Assembly (NCBI RefSeq): GCF_030504645.1 | Contig: NZ_JAUKWQ010000004.1 | Location: forward strand, 124,001-188,000 | Direction of reading: 5' to 3' | DNA from: Rhizobium oryzicola | Lineage (GTDB): Bacteria; Pseudomonadota; Alphaproteobacteria; Rhizobiales; Rhizobiaceae | DNA: 64,000 nucleotides | Part shown: piece after piece, positions 1 to 8,463 of the stretch | How positions within the stretch are numbered: the stretch's first letter is position 1 | Layout: every line of letters begins with the position of its first letter | The notes under the pieces: model-generated | What the model was told of the DNA's origin: nothing | Seen by the model: the letters and a program-made list of their open reading frames with translations, nothing else | Database searches by the model: none | Program-made: the position numbers and the translations under genes

Positions 1-1270
1 TCTTGCGTGGGCATTGCGCCGATCGCCGTTGCCGTTAGCGCGGCGATCTGCGCCACGTTCAAGGCCATAGCTTGGCCGCTAGAAAATCCGCCGACCTGAC
101 GCGTGCTGAGTGCCGCAATAGCATTCGTTGAAAGCGCGAGGATTTGACCGGTTGAGAGTATTGCAATGTCGTCACTGGTTAAACCTGTGATCTGGTTGGC
201 CCCAAATGCAGCAATCTGGCCAGAACTCAGAACGGAAATTTGTGCGGATGTTAACGCGGCGATTTGGCGACCCGATAGCGCTGCCATTTGCCCTGTTTTC
301 AGGGCGCCTATCTGACTGGTGGAGAGCGAGGCCATGCCCGCCGAAGAGAGGCCTGAAATTGCCGCCGTACTCATTGACGCAATCTGATCGGTCGACATTG
401 CCGCCATATCACTGGCAGTCAGGGAACCGACCTGCCTCACGCCCAAAACGCCGATCTGACCCGTACTCAAGACGTGGATCTGGTCGGTCGTCAATGCCGC
501 TATCTGAGCGTTTGTCAAAGCGACAATCTGGCCAGTCGTCAGGGCTGCGACCTGATTTGTAGAAAGCGACTGGATGCTACCTGTCGAAAGTCCTGAAATC
601 GCTCGCGCCGCTATAGCTGCGATATCCGAGGTTGATAATGTTGCTAGATTGGTTGTGGACAAGCCTGCTATTGCCGCAGGTGTCAAAGCCCCGATTTGGG
701 CCGTGTTCAACACAGCAAGCTGATTGGTCGACAATGCGGCAGTCTGACTGGTGGTAAGTGCTGCGATCTGTGCTGTCGAGAAGGCCGCAACTTGGTCCGT
801 CGAAAGCGATGAAATGCCGCTTGTGGAAAGCCCTGAAATCGCTCTTGGGCTGATTGCATTGATCTTGGAGGAGGTGAAAGTGGCGATATCCTGAGTTGAA
901 AGCCCACTGATGGCGGATACTGTCAATGCAGCAATCTGCTCAGTGCTCAACTCAGCGACCTGACTACTGGAAAACGCCGCAATTTGACTGCCGCTCAGCG
1001 CGTTCATTTGGCTTGAACGCATTCCATTGATTTGCACGGCAGACAAGATTGCCAACTGATCCAGGCTTAACCCGCCGATCGAGGCTGCCGGCACTGAGCT
1101 TATTTGGGCCTTTGTGAGCGCCTTGACATCTGCGGTATTAAACGCAGCTATCTGACTTGCGGACAAAGCCTTAATCTGATTGGTGCTAAATTGCGAAATA
1201 TCTTCGGTTGTTAAAGAGGCAATCGCGCCGGCAGTGAGGGATCTTATCTGGCTATACGTCAAAGAAGGAA
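1..1270 (-). repeat. 24-bp coding repeats with a 240-bp higher-order period
   Basis: Every 24 bp the minus strand repeats a degenerate unit that encodes one octad. A distinctive variant, encoding [A/S]-I-[S/G/A]-[G/A]-L-S in place of the Gln-Ile octad, recurs near 1066-1080, 826-840, 586-600, 346-360 and 106-120. These lie exactly 240 bp (ten octads) apart. The last copy is more diverged. This points to growth by duplication of an 80-residue block after the octads were already established. Confidence 0.8.
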
Positions 1271-1283
1271 TGATCGTGGTCAT
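1..1283 (-). CDS. Octapeptide-repeat protein, C-terminal part outside the window
   Basis: The frame is open from an ATG at 1283, behind a GAGAG stretch, to base 1 with no stop, so at least 427 residues are visible and the C terminus is missing. The whole protein is a chain of about 50 octads with consensus A-L-S/T-T-x-Q-I-A: Leu, Ser/Thr, Gln and Ile recur at fixed spacing. There is no signal peptide and no cysteine. A longer period of ten octads is also present (see the repeat entry). Proteins with this texture occur in alphaproteobacteria, but I know no assigned function. A regular solenoid or beta-roll is a reasonable guess, and a secreted or surface adhesin role is only speculation. The base composition is less GC-rich than the catabolic genes further right. 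Confidence 0.75.
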   Translation of the reverse strand, partial: MTTIIPSLTYSQIRSLTAGAIASLTTEDISQFSTNQIKALSASQIAAFNTADVKALTKAQISSVPAASIGGLSLDQLAILSAVQINGMRSSQMNALSGSQIAAFSSSQVAELSTEQIAALTVSAISGLSTQDIATFTSSKINAISPRAISGLSTSGISSLSTDQVAAFSTAQIAALTTSQTAALSTNQLAVLNTAQIGALTPAAIAGLSTTNLATLSTSDIAAIAARAISGLSTGSIQSLSTNQVAALTTGQIVALTNAQIAALTTDQIHVLSTGQIGVLGVRQVGSLTASDMAAMSTDQIASMSTAAISGLSSAGMASLSTSQIGALKTGQMAALSGRQIAALTSAQISVLSSGQIAAFGANQITGLTSDDIAILSTGQILALSTNAIAALSTRQVGGFSSGQAMALNVAQIAALTATAIGAMPTQ

Positions 1284-1615
1284 GAAAATCTCTCAATATC
1301 AACATGACAGCACTTAGCCCGTTGATCAATTCATTCAATTTATACAACTAAGTATATTTAACGTGATTTTGTTGTATTGATATTTCGACCTTTTCGCTGA
1401 CAAATCTCAACTTTCGCGATTATCTTAGGGTGGCTTCCTTTTCTGAGGCTTGCGCAAATTTGGGGACGGCCCGCCCGTCACCTCCATCGCTATCCTGACA
1501 GGATACGAGGCAGCCATTCTCCGTACAGGGCCATTCCCCATTGTCTTGTGCCTTATCCGCCCCATCCTCTTTTGCGCCGCGCATCAAAAGCGGCCGCCAA
1601 CAGACAGGAGAATGC
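1284..1615. other. AT-rich divergent intergenic region
   Basis: These 332 bp separate the divergent genes starting at 1283 and 1616. The part from 1310 to 1390 is clearly AT-rich and is the likely promoter zone of the repeat protein. I see no convincing gene, RNA or matched -35/-10 pair. Confidence 0.5.
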
Positions 1616-2533
1616 ATGCCGATTTTTTTCCGCCTTGCGGCCACTTTCCTATTTATTTCTACGGCATGGATCGCTGCCGCCCAGCAACAGAAGAGCCCGG
1701 TGATGGATTGCGCCGCTCTCATCAGCCGCTCCGCGCCGCTCGTCGAGGTTAAACCGGACAGCAAGATCGAGCCGATCGAGAACGGCTGCCACGCGTCGAA
1801 CGTCCTTATCTCCCAAAGCGCCTACGCACGATGGAAGGCGGCCGACCTCAGGATCACAGGCAAGGACCTTTTTGCGTCAGTCACGGCCGAGCGCCTGCCG
1901 GAAACGCTGGAGGTATCGCTGACTGGTCTTCAGTTCTCGCTCAACGCGGGCACACCGCTGTCGAACTATGTGATGGAGGTGACTCAGCTTCCCTTCGATA
2001 TCCATCTTGCCTACCGTGGGGACGGCGCCAGTCAGGAGCTTACGCTTGACGATTTAAGCCTTAGAGGCACGCGTTTCGGCTCCATCGGAGTCAGCGGAGC
2101 AGCTTCCGGCGTAAGCAAGATGCCAGTTCTAGCTAGCCAGGTGGAGGAGGCGACGAAGCTCGCCGCCATTCGCAAGCTTTCGCTCAAGCTGGACAACCGC
2201 GGCGTCTTCGAGAGCATCGTGGTGATGCCGCTGATTTCCACTCTTCCGCAGGATCACGACCCCAAGCCAGCGATCGAAAGATATCGATCGTTGGCCACGG
2301 CTTTCGTGGATTCGTTGCCAGACAGGATAGCAACAAGCGATAGCAAGACCGTATTGAAGACTTTCCTGGCCGAATTTCCGCACCCAGCCGGTCGCTATCA
2401 GGTCGATATTGACGCAGAGCAGCCAATCCCCGTCGCCGATCTCCTTGGAGCCGCTTCCAAGCCGCAGGGTTTGTCGGCGCTTCTCGCCAAACTCAAGCTT
2501 TCTGCTGCACACGACTCTGACGTGGCGCAATAA
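1616..2533 (+). CDS. Secreted hypothetical protein with signal peptide
   Basis: This 305-residue protein starts at the second of two close ATGs. AGGAG at 1606-1610 sits just upstream, and the start gives a clean Sec signal peptide: a hydrophobic run at residues 4-20 followed by an Ala-Ala-Ala-Gln region. The mature part is mixed alpha/beta, has only two visible cysteines near its start and no motif I recognise. It is probably periplasmic. It stands alone, divergent from the repeat protein, with a weak hairpin after its stop. The function is unknown. Confidence 0.8.
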   Translation: MPIFFRLAATFLFISTAWIAAAQQQKSPVMDCAALISRSAPLVEVKPDSKIEPIENGCHASNVLISQSAYARWKAADLRITGKDLFASVTAERLPETLEVSLTGLQFSLNAGTPLSNYVMEVTQLPFDIHLAYRGDGASQELTLDDLSLRGTRFGSIGVSGAASGVSKMPVLASQVEEATKLAAIRKLSLKLDNRGVFESIVVMPLISTLPQDHDPKPAIERYRSLATAFVDSLPDRIATSDSKTVLKTFLAEFPHPAGRYQVDIDAEQPIPVADLLGAASKPQGLSALLAKLKLSAAHDSDVAQ

Positions 2534-2880
2534 CCGCGGTTTCTGTCGGCAGGCAGAGGGCAGAAGGGTTAAGCATACCCTTTTGCGACAAAACCTGAGA
2601 CGACTGCATCTTTTGCAGCGGTTAGCAACGGCCCCATCGCTCCCGCCCATCGGGCCCTCCCCAATGCGAACTCCAGCTGAAGCGCTATCAGATCGTTGCG
2701 TCGATCGCACCAGAGCGGCGAGCCTCCTCCACTGGCTGATGAGAGGACATTGGAATGAGAGCCGCTTCTATTGAAGTAGCGCCCTAATGCCAACCGCTAA
2801 CGTCCCCTGAGGGAACGAAAGCGGAGCAGGAGAATTGTGCCTTAACAAGCCGGTTCAACGACAACATTTGGAGGCTAACC
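2534..2880. other. Intergenic region upstream of the small membrane operon
   Basis: These 347 bp contain a weak hairpin near the left end (2564-2582) and, near 2800-2817, a near-palindromic stretch (CGTCCCCTGAGGGAACG) that could be part of a promoter or operator for the next operon. Open frames across it have poor codon character and no ribosome-binding site. I see no gene. Confidence 0.5.
2564..2584 (+). terminator. Weak hairpin terminator candidate
   Basis: AAGGGT pairs with ACCCTT across a 7-base loop and is followed by four Ts, about 30 bp after the stop of the secreted protein. The stem is short, so this is tentative. Confidence 0.3.
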
Positions 2881-2958
2881 ATGGGACGCGGTATTCTTCT
2901 TTGGCTTCTCGGTATTCCGCTGCCGATCGTCATTCTGCTCGTTCTCTTCATGCGCTGA
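2881..2958 (+). CDS. 25-residue single-pass membrane peptide
   Basis: ATG at 2881 follows GGAGG by a normal spacing and opens a 25-codon frame ending TGA at 2958. The peptide begins MGRGILLWLLG and is almost wholly hydrophobic with a basic last residue, so it should form one transmembrane helix. It lies 11 bp before the PhnA-like membrane gene and is surely co-transcribed with it. Its strong ribosome-binding site, position and composition argue that it is real. It may be a subunit or regulator of the neighbouring protein. Function unknown. Confidence 0.7.
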   Translation: MGRGILLWLLGIPLPIVILLVLFMR

Positions 2959-2969
2959 GGAGAACCCAT

Positions 2970-3884
2970 ATGGCATTTACATCAACAACGGGGACATCGG
3001 CGCTTCCGGTCGAGTCCTCCCAATCGGCCATTCATTGGGGACCGATCCTCGGCGGGGTGGCTGCGGCGATTGGGGTTACACTCATCCTCGCAATGTTCGG
3101 CTCAGGCCTCGGCTTGACCATGATTTCCCCCTGGTCAGGTGAGAGCAGCTCTGCCGCAAGCGTCGGACTAAGCGCCGCAATATGGCTTGTTGTCGTGCAA
3201 TGGCTATCCGCCGCCCTCGGAGGCTATCTCACGGGGCGCCTGCGTACCAAATGGGCTGCAGTCCATACAGACGAAGTTTTCTTCCGCGACACGGCTCATG
3301 GCTTTGTGTCGTGGGCAATTGCTACCATCATTGTCGCCGGTTTCCTCACCTCTTCATTGACGTCGCTTGCCGGCGCTGGAGCGCAAGCTGTCGGGTCGGT
3401 TGCCCAGGCTGCCGGAGTGGCGGGCACGGCTGCGGCGGCTTCGTCTGCAAACTCCGGCAGCACGGGCAATCCGGCAACCGCATACTTCACGGATGCATTG
3501 CTACGGCCTCAGCAGATTTCGGCTCGTGCCGAAACCGACAACGGTGCAGCAACTGCGGAAATCTCCCGCATCCTCGTGAACGGGGCATCGGCCGGCAACA
3601 TCCCGGAAGAGGACAAGGCTTACATGGCCGGCATCATTGCCGCTCGTACCGGCCTTTCGCCGGACGAAGCCCGCGGCAGGGTAGATGTTGTCCTGAAGCG
3701 GGTTGATGATGCGAAGGTCGCCGCGCAAAAAGCAGCCGACGACGCTCGCAAGGCGGCCGCCACCACGGCGATGATCGGCTCTTTATCACTGCTGGTCGGC
3801 GCTTTTATTTCATCCGCTGCAGCCGCCTTTGGCGGCCGCCAACGGGATGAGGAAGAGGATGTTTTGCTATCGACGCGAATCTAA
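2970..3884 (+). CDS. PhnA-like membrane protein
   Basis: This 304-residue protein starts at ATG 2970 behind GAGGAG; an upstream in-frame ATG is not needed. It has a short N-terminal tail, membrane segments around residues 25-50, 70-90 and 110-130, an Ala-rich soluble stretch, and a last membrane segment near 275-295 ending in an acidic tail. Proteins of this type are often labelled PhnA-like in rhizobia although no phosphonate activity is shown, so the label says little about function. It forms an operon with the 25-residue peptide and ends at a strong terminator. Confidence 0.7.
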   Translation: MAFTSTTGTSALPVESSQSAIHWGPILGGVAAAIGVTLILAMFGSGLGLTMISPWSGESSSAASVGLSAAIWLVVVQWLSAALGGYLTGRLRTKWAAVHTDEVFFRDTAHGFVSWAIATIIVAGFLTSSLTSLAGAGAQAVGSVAQAAGVAGTAAAASSANSGSTGNPATAYFTDALLRPQQISARAETDNGAATAEISRILVNGASAGNIPEEDKAYMAGIIAARTGLSPDEARGRVDVVLKRVDDAKVAAQKAADDARKAAATTAMIGSLSLLVGAFISSAAAAFGGRQRDEEEDVLLSTRI

Positions 3885-3914
3885 CTCCGCGTCCCGAAGG
3901 CACTAGCGTGACTT

Positions 3915-3938
3915 AAAAGGGCGGCGACGCCCTTTTTT
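3915..3938 (+). terminator. Rho-independent terminator
   Basis: AAAAGGGCG pairs perfectly with CGCCCTTTT around a GCGA loop and is followed by further Ts, 30 bp after the PhnA-like stop. Confidence 0.85.
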
Positions 3939-4089
3939 CGCGCTTTAAAGGGACCCGCCGAAGTTAACAATGCGTTAAACTTCTCTGGTTTGAGAATTAT
4001 CACCAGCATAGTAGACCCACAGGCACAAAGAAATATCGCACCGGCCTCCGACATCTGCCCCGAAATAATAACATACTGAACCACAGCGC

Positions 4090-5184
4090 TTAGACAGAGA
4101 CTGTGTGAGACCCGCGTAGGCAGCCAGTGTGTGCAAAAACCGGTAGCCCAGCGTCTGTTCCGACAGATGTGCGCAGGGTCGCAGCGACAATATCCGTGAA
4201 CCGTACCCGCCCGAGAAGTACACCATCCGTGGACAAGACCGCTGCCTCGGATGCATCTGCCGCGATCATCCTCGACAGGGCCTCCTCAAGTGTCAGATCC
4301 GCAGTAAGCCCGAGCGGACTTTGGGCGGGTTCCCCGGCGCGCATCACCGATGACAGCGTCAGAACACGCCCTCGGTTAACCTCCTTGACGAAGGCTGAGA
4401 CATAGTCGTCGGCTGGTGTCAGAACGATATCTTCAGGCGTTCCGTTCTGTACGATCAGGCCGTCCTTCAGGATTGCGATCCGGTCTCCAAGGCGCAGCGC
4501 TTCGTCGAGATCGTGCGTGATGAAGACGATCGTCTTGCGAATCTCCTTCTGCAGGTCGAGCAGAACAGACTGCATATCGACGCGAATAAGGGGATCAAGA
4601 GCCGAAAAGGCCTCGTCCATCAAAAGGATCGGTGCGTCGTTGCACAACGCGCGAGCAAGCCCGACACGCTGCTGCATGCCGCCGGACAGCTGCGAGGGAA
4701 GGCGCCGCTCATATCCGCCAAGCCCGACGCGATCGATCCATTTGCGCGCGTGGCGTTCCTGCTCGGCGCGGGCGACGCCCTTGATCTCAAGCCCATAAAC
4801 TACGTTGTCGAGCACAGTGCGATGAGGCAGAAGTGCGAACTTCTGGAACACCATCGCGGTTGCTTCCCGACGAAACTGTCTCAACTCCTTCACCGAAAGG
4901 CGCGTTACATCCGTTCCCCCGACAAGGACATTGCCCGACGTCGGATCGATCAGCCGGTTGATGTGACGAATGAGCGTCGATTTGCCGGAGCCGGACAGCC
5001 CCATGATCACCTGGATGCGGCCAGACTCGATATGCAAGTTGATGTCGCTCAGTGCCAGAACGTGATTATGCGCAGACAGCATTTCAGCGCGCCCCAAACC
5101 GCTTTCGGCAAGAGCGATAAGGTTGCCTGCCTTCCCGCCAAACAACTTGTAAAGGTGTCGAATTTCAATGGCCAGACCGCTCAT
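4090..5184 (-). CDS. Quaternary-amine ABC transporter ATPase (ProV/OpuAA type)
   Basis: This 364-residue ATPase would power import of a betaine or related quaternary amine. Walker A (GLSGSGKST) is near residue 65, the signature LSGGMQQR near 165, Walker B (ILLMDEAFSALDP) near 190, and a CBS-like tail follows residue 290, as is usual for ProV. Its ATG overlaps the permease stop (ATGA), so the two are translationally coupled. The order is binding protein, permease, ATPase, all downstream of a LysR gene. The substrate cannot be read from the ATPase; the divergent Rieske and amine oxidase genes suggest an N-methylated compound that is catabolised rather than an osmolyte. Confidence 0.9.
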   Translation of the reverse strand: MSGLAIEIRHLYKLFGGKAGNLIALAESGLGRAEMLSAHNHVLALSDINLHIESGRIQVIMGLSGSGKSTLIRHINRLIDPTSGNVLVGGTDVTRLSVKELRQFRREATAMVFQKFALLPHRTVLDNVVYGLEIKGVARAEQERHARKWIDRVGLGGYERRLPSQLSGGMQQRVGLARALCNDAPILLMDEAFSALDPLIRVDMQSVLLDLQKEIRKTIVFITHDLDEALRLGDRIAILKDGLIVQNGTPEDIVLTPADDYVSAFVKEVNRGRVLTLSSVMRAGEPAQSPLGLTADLTLEEALSRMIAADASEAAVLSTDGVLLGRVRFTDIVAATLRTSVGTDAGLPVFAHTGCLRGSHTVSV

Positions 5185-6065
5185 TGCTCATGCCCTCTTA
5201 CATTCTGCAGGCGGCGGCCAAACGCCTGGCTGATGCGATCAAAGATGATCGCAATGGCGACGATGGCGAGACCATTGAATAGGCCGAGCGTGAAATACTG
5301 GTTGGCGATAGCCTTGAGGACGGGTTGCCCCAGCCCCTGCACGCCGATCATCGATGCCACGACGACCATGGCAAGCGCCATCATGATCGTCTGGTTGATG
5401 CCGGCCATGATCGTCGGAAGAGCCAGCGGCAGCTGAACCTTGACGAGTTTCTGCCAGGGCGAGGAGCCGAATGCATCCGCCGCCTCCAGCACCTCCGCGT
5501 CGACCAGCCGGATGCCGAGATCGGTCAGGCGGATGACGGGCGGCAGTGCATAGATAACAACCGCAATGAGGCCCGGCACCTTGCCGATGCCGAGGAGCAT
5601 GACGACCGGGATCAGGTAGACAAAGGTCGGCATGGTCTGCATCACGTCCAGCACCGGTGTCACGCTCACGCGCAACCACTTGTAACGGGACATGAGGATG
5701 CCGACGGGAAGACCGAGCGCGATGGAGACCAGCGTCGAGGCAAAGATCATCGACACGGTCTTCATGGCATCTTCCCACATGCCAAGATAGCCGATGAGAC
5801 AGAAACCCACGGTCGTTCCGAGCGCGATGCGCCAGGATCGCGTCGAGGCATAGGCGATGGCCGAAAACACCAGCACGACAATCGGCCACGGCGTGGTGAT
5901 GGCAAGCTTTTCGGACCAGATCAGGAAGCTCTTCAGCGGCGCGAAGAAATCCTCGATCACCACGCCATAGGTCCGGGTGAATTGCAGGAAACCGGAATCA
6001 ATGGCCTTCTTGATCTCCGTTAACCGCAGATCATCCATGGCCGGAAAGCTCTTCCACCACTCCAT
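5181..6065 (-). CDS. Quaternary-amine ABC transporter permease (ProW type)
   Basis: This 294-residue inner-membrane permease has about six to seven hydrophobic segments and the conserved EAA-type loop (D-A-E-V-L-E-A-A-D-A-F-G) near residue 180. I chose ATG at 6065 because a GAAGGG ribosome-binding site precedes it. A TTG eight codons earlier has none. It partners the ATPase (overlapping) and the periplasmic binding protein about 120 bp upstream. Confidence 0.88.
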   Translation of the reverse strand: MEWWKSFPAMDDLRLTEIKKAIDSGFLQFTRTYGVVIEDFFAPLKSFLIWSEKLAITTPWPIVVLVFSAIAYASTRSWRIALGTTVGFCLIGYLGMWEDAMKTVSMIFASTLVSIALGLPVGILMSRYKWLRVSVTPVLDVMQTMPTFVYLIPVVMLLGIGKVPGLIAVVIYALPPVIRLTDLGIRLVDAEVLEAADAFGSSPWQKLVKVQLPLALPTIMAGINQTIMMALAMVVVASMIGVQGLGQPVLKAIANQYFTLGLFNGLAIVAIAIIFDRISQAFGRRLQNVRGHEQ

Positions 6066-6185
6066 CGGCTGCCCTTCATAAAGCTGCAACAGGAATTGCC
6101 AGCGGGCTCAGCATCGCATCTGCGATGCGCGAGACGCCGGGGCATGGGACCGCCGGAGAGGATCCGGCAGCCCCTGCTTCATCTG

Positions 6186-7208
6186 TCAGAGCGCCTTCTT
6201 GATGGCGGCCGCGGCTTCTGGCGTGACCCAGGCCGTCCAGACGGCCTCGGAATTCTTGAGGAAGTACTTGGCGGTCGCCTCGCCTGTCGCCTGGTTGTTG
6301 GTCGCCCAGGCAAGGAACTTGTTGATCTGATCGATCGTCAGCTGCCGCTTGGCTATGTATTCGTAGGCTGGGCCTGCCTCCTTCTTGAACTTGGCGGTGA
6401 CGACTGTCTTGATTGGCGCAGGCGCAGGAGCGCTTGGCTTGGTGGGCGTGCAGTCGGCCTTGGAAAAGCAGGCGTTCCAGTATTCCTCATCGTAGGTCAC
6501 GCCGGGCGCGGGATCGAGCCGCACCATATCATATTTGCCGAGAATGGCCGTCGGCGCCCAATAATAGCCGAACCAGCCCTGCTTGCGCTGAAAGGCTTTG
6601 GCGATGGAACCGTCCAGGCCAGCGCCAGAACCGGCATCAACCAGCGTGAAACCGGCTTCCTTCATCTTGTAGGCTTTGTAATGATTGGCGGTCGTGATCT
6701 GACAGCTCCAGCCCGCCGGACAATTGAAGATGGCGCCCTTGGAGCTGTCTTCCGGATCGGGGAAGAGTTCCGGATGCTTCAGCACATCGGCGACCGTTTT
6801 CAGGTCCGGATGCGCCTCCTGCATGTATTTTGGAATCCAGAGGCCATCGATGGCGCCGCCAGCGATCTCGTCTGTCGCATAAACGAGCCTGCCATCCGCG
6901 ACCGCCTTATCCAACACTTGGCGCGCACCGTTGATCCAGGTTTCCGGCGCGATATCCGGCTCGCTCTTCTCGGTCATTGAAGCGATGGTCGGCATCGTGT
7001 CGCCAGCAACGATCTGCGCGTCGCAGCCATAGCCGGAGGAGAGAATGATCTTGTCGATCCAGGCAACGGCCGAGGCGGAGGCCCAGTTCATGTCGGCAAT
7101 CGTCACCTTCCCGCAAGCGGCCGCCGCAGGCTGCGCGGAGACAAAGACAGTGGAGGCGAGAATGGCTGCAAAGGCATAAAGTGACGATTTCCCAGTGATA
7201 CTCGGCAT
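6186..7208 (-). CDS. Quaternary-amine ABC transporter substrate-binding protein (OpuAC family)
   Basis: This 340-residue periplasmic protein begins at ATG 7208 behind AAGGAGAG, with a signal peptide ending in an Ala-rich region before the Cys-Gly-Lys-Val start of the mature domain. The glycine-betaine-binding family features are present: the start V-T-I-A-D-M-N-W and tryptophans that could form an aromatic cage around a quaternary ammonium group. A proline/alanine-rich insert lies near residue 250. It lies 46 bp after the LysR gene on the same strand, so the transporter may be co-transcribed with its regulator. Confidence 0.88.
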   Translation of the reverse strand: MPSITGKSSLYAFAAILASTVFVSAQPAAAACGKVTIADMNWASASAVAWIDKIILSSGYGCDAQIVAGDTMPTIASMTEKSEPDIAPETWINGARQVLDKAVADGRLVYATDEIAGGAIDGLWIPKYMQEAHPDLKTVADVLKHPELFPDPEDSSKGAIFNCPAGWSCQITTANHYKAYKMKEAGFTLVDAGSGAGLDGSIAKAFQRKQGWFGYYWAPTAILGKYDMVRLDPAPGVTYDEEYWNACFSKADCTPTKPSAPAPAPIKTVVTAKFKKEAGPAYEYIAKRQLTIDQINKFLAWATNNQATGEATAKYFLKNSEAVWTAWVTPEAAAAIKKAL

Positions 7209-7254
7209 TTCGGCTCTCTCCTTTTTTGGACCGCCCCTCAGCGGCATTTTCGTT

Positions 7255-8247
7255 CTATACGTCAACGACTTGAACCGGATCCCCCACGGCATCCCGGCGC
7301 ATGGCTGGCGTACCGGCCCGCATGCTGCTCAGGCTCCTGCGATCGACCGCAGAAAACCGGGTAATGATCCAGTTACGGAACAGCGAAATCAAGGGGTCTT
7401 CGAGATCCTCGGCGTTCAGGACGAGGAAATAGCCAAATCCATCCTTGATCTCGGTTTCGGCCGGTATGCCGAGCAATCCCGCGTCAATGTCATCGGCATA
7501 CATGTCGATATCACAGAGCACAATGCCGTATCCCCGGCTGGCATACTGGACGGCAAGCGCCAGCGTGTCGAAGGTCACGCCGCGGCTTGTGTCAAGGTCG
7601 ATCCGGGCATGCTTGGAGAACTGGCTCCAGAGATGGTTGTTCGGCTGGCCGTCGATGCGCACATGCAGGAGTTCGTTGTCAGCCAATAGCTGATCCAGCG
7701 GACAGTCCTTGTATTTCGCAGCCATGTCGGGGGAACAGACCGGCGTCACGCGCTCCATCCAGAGCACATCCATGATCGCGTCGCTGATCCGCGGCTTGTC
7801 GTAGATGACCGCCACGTCGATGTCGCGGCTCGGCATGCCGTTGCCATAGGTGCTCGACACGTCGATGTTGATGTCCGGAAACTCCACCCGGAATTCATGC
7901 AGAAGCTGCATGCCCAGCCGCTGCAGGAATGTCGGCGGCATATGAATACGCAGCACCCGCGCCCCCTTGGCGCTTTCCTGCTTCAGCTCGTTCATGGTCT
8001 TCTCGATGCGGTCGAAGGACCGCTCGACCACCGGCAGCAGCTTCTGTCCGGCATCGGTCAGCACGAGGCCGGAGGGCCGGCGTTCGAACAGCTTCTTGCC
8101 GAGCAGATCTTCGAGACTGCTGACATGGCGGCTGATCGCACTCTGTGTAACCGACAGGCTGTGCGCGCCCGCAGTGAAGCTTGCTTTCTTGGCCACAGCT
8201 TCAAAAGCGCGCAAGGCATTCAGAGGTAGCCATTTGCGGTCAAGCAT
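7255..8247 (-). CDS. LysR-family regulator of the betaine-type island
   Basis: This 330-residue regulator has the winged-helix DNA-binding domain at residues 5-65 (A-F-E-A-V-A-K-K-A-S-F-T, then V-T-Q-S-A-I-S-R-H) and a substrate-binding fold after residue 90. GGGGGAA precedes the ATG. It is divergent from the Rieske gene across 216 bp and precedes the importer on its own strand. It is therefore placed to control both arms in response to the imported compound or a product. Confidence 0.88.
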   Translation of the reverse strand: MLDRKWLPLNALRAFEAVAKKASFTAGAHSLSVTQSAISRHVSSLEDLLGKKLFERRPSGLVLTDAGQKLLPVVERSFDRIEKTMNELKQESAKGARVLRIHMPPTFLQRLGMQLLHEFRVEFPDINIDVSSTYGNGMPSRDIDVAVIYDKPRISDAIMDVLWMERVTPVCSPDMAAKYKDCPLDQLLADNELLHVRIDGQPNNHLWSQFSKHARIDLDTSRGVTFDTLALAVQYASRGYGIVLCDIDMYADDIDAGLLGIPAETEIKDGFGYFLVLNAEDLEDPLISLFRNWIITRFSAVDRRSLSSMRAGTPAMRRDAVGDPVQVVDV

Positions 8248-8285
8248 GTCATTCCCCCGTCCACGCCGGCACGATGACCGGCGCC

Positions 8286-8307
8286 GGAGCCGTTATGAAT
8301 CGGCTCC
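8286..8307. promoter_or_regulatory. Inverted repeat in the LysR/Rieske intergenic region
   Basis: GGAGCCG and CGGCTCC form a perfect 7-bp stem around an 8-base loop in the leader of the LysR gene. The 8320-8390 stretch beside it is AT-rich and probably carries the divergent promoters. Its role is unproven. Confidence 0.35.
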
Positions 8308-8463
8308 TTTGTTATGACTTATAGTTCTGCCGTTTATCAATTTTCGCAATTGCCTTTTTTCGATCCGCTCATCAGGAAATTGTATTTCATCAAACAAAAC
8401 CGGCATGCGAGGATCACGTTACGTCCGCATGGAATTCATGCTCCCCCATATCCGGAGTAAACG

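Noticed and set aside
1..1283. Regular 24-bp repeats that could suggest a CRISPR array or satellite
   Set aside because: The units are degenerate at third positions, have no spacers, and keep one open frame throughout, so they are protein-coding repeats.
6096..6980. Plus-strand frame opposite the betaine-binding protein gene
   Set aside because: It is antisense to a well-supported periplasmic binding protein and contains no family motif.
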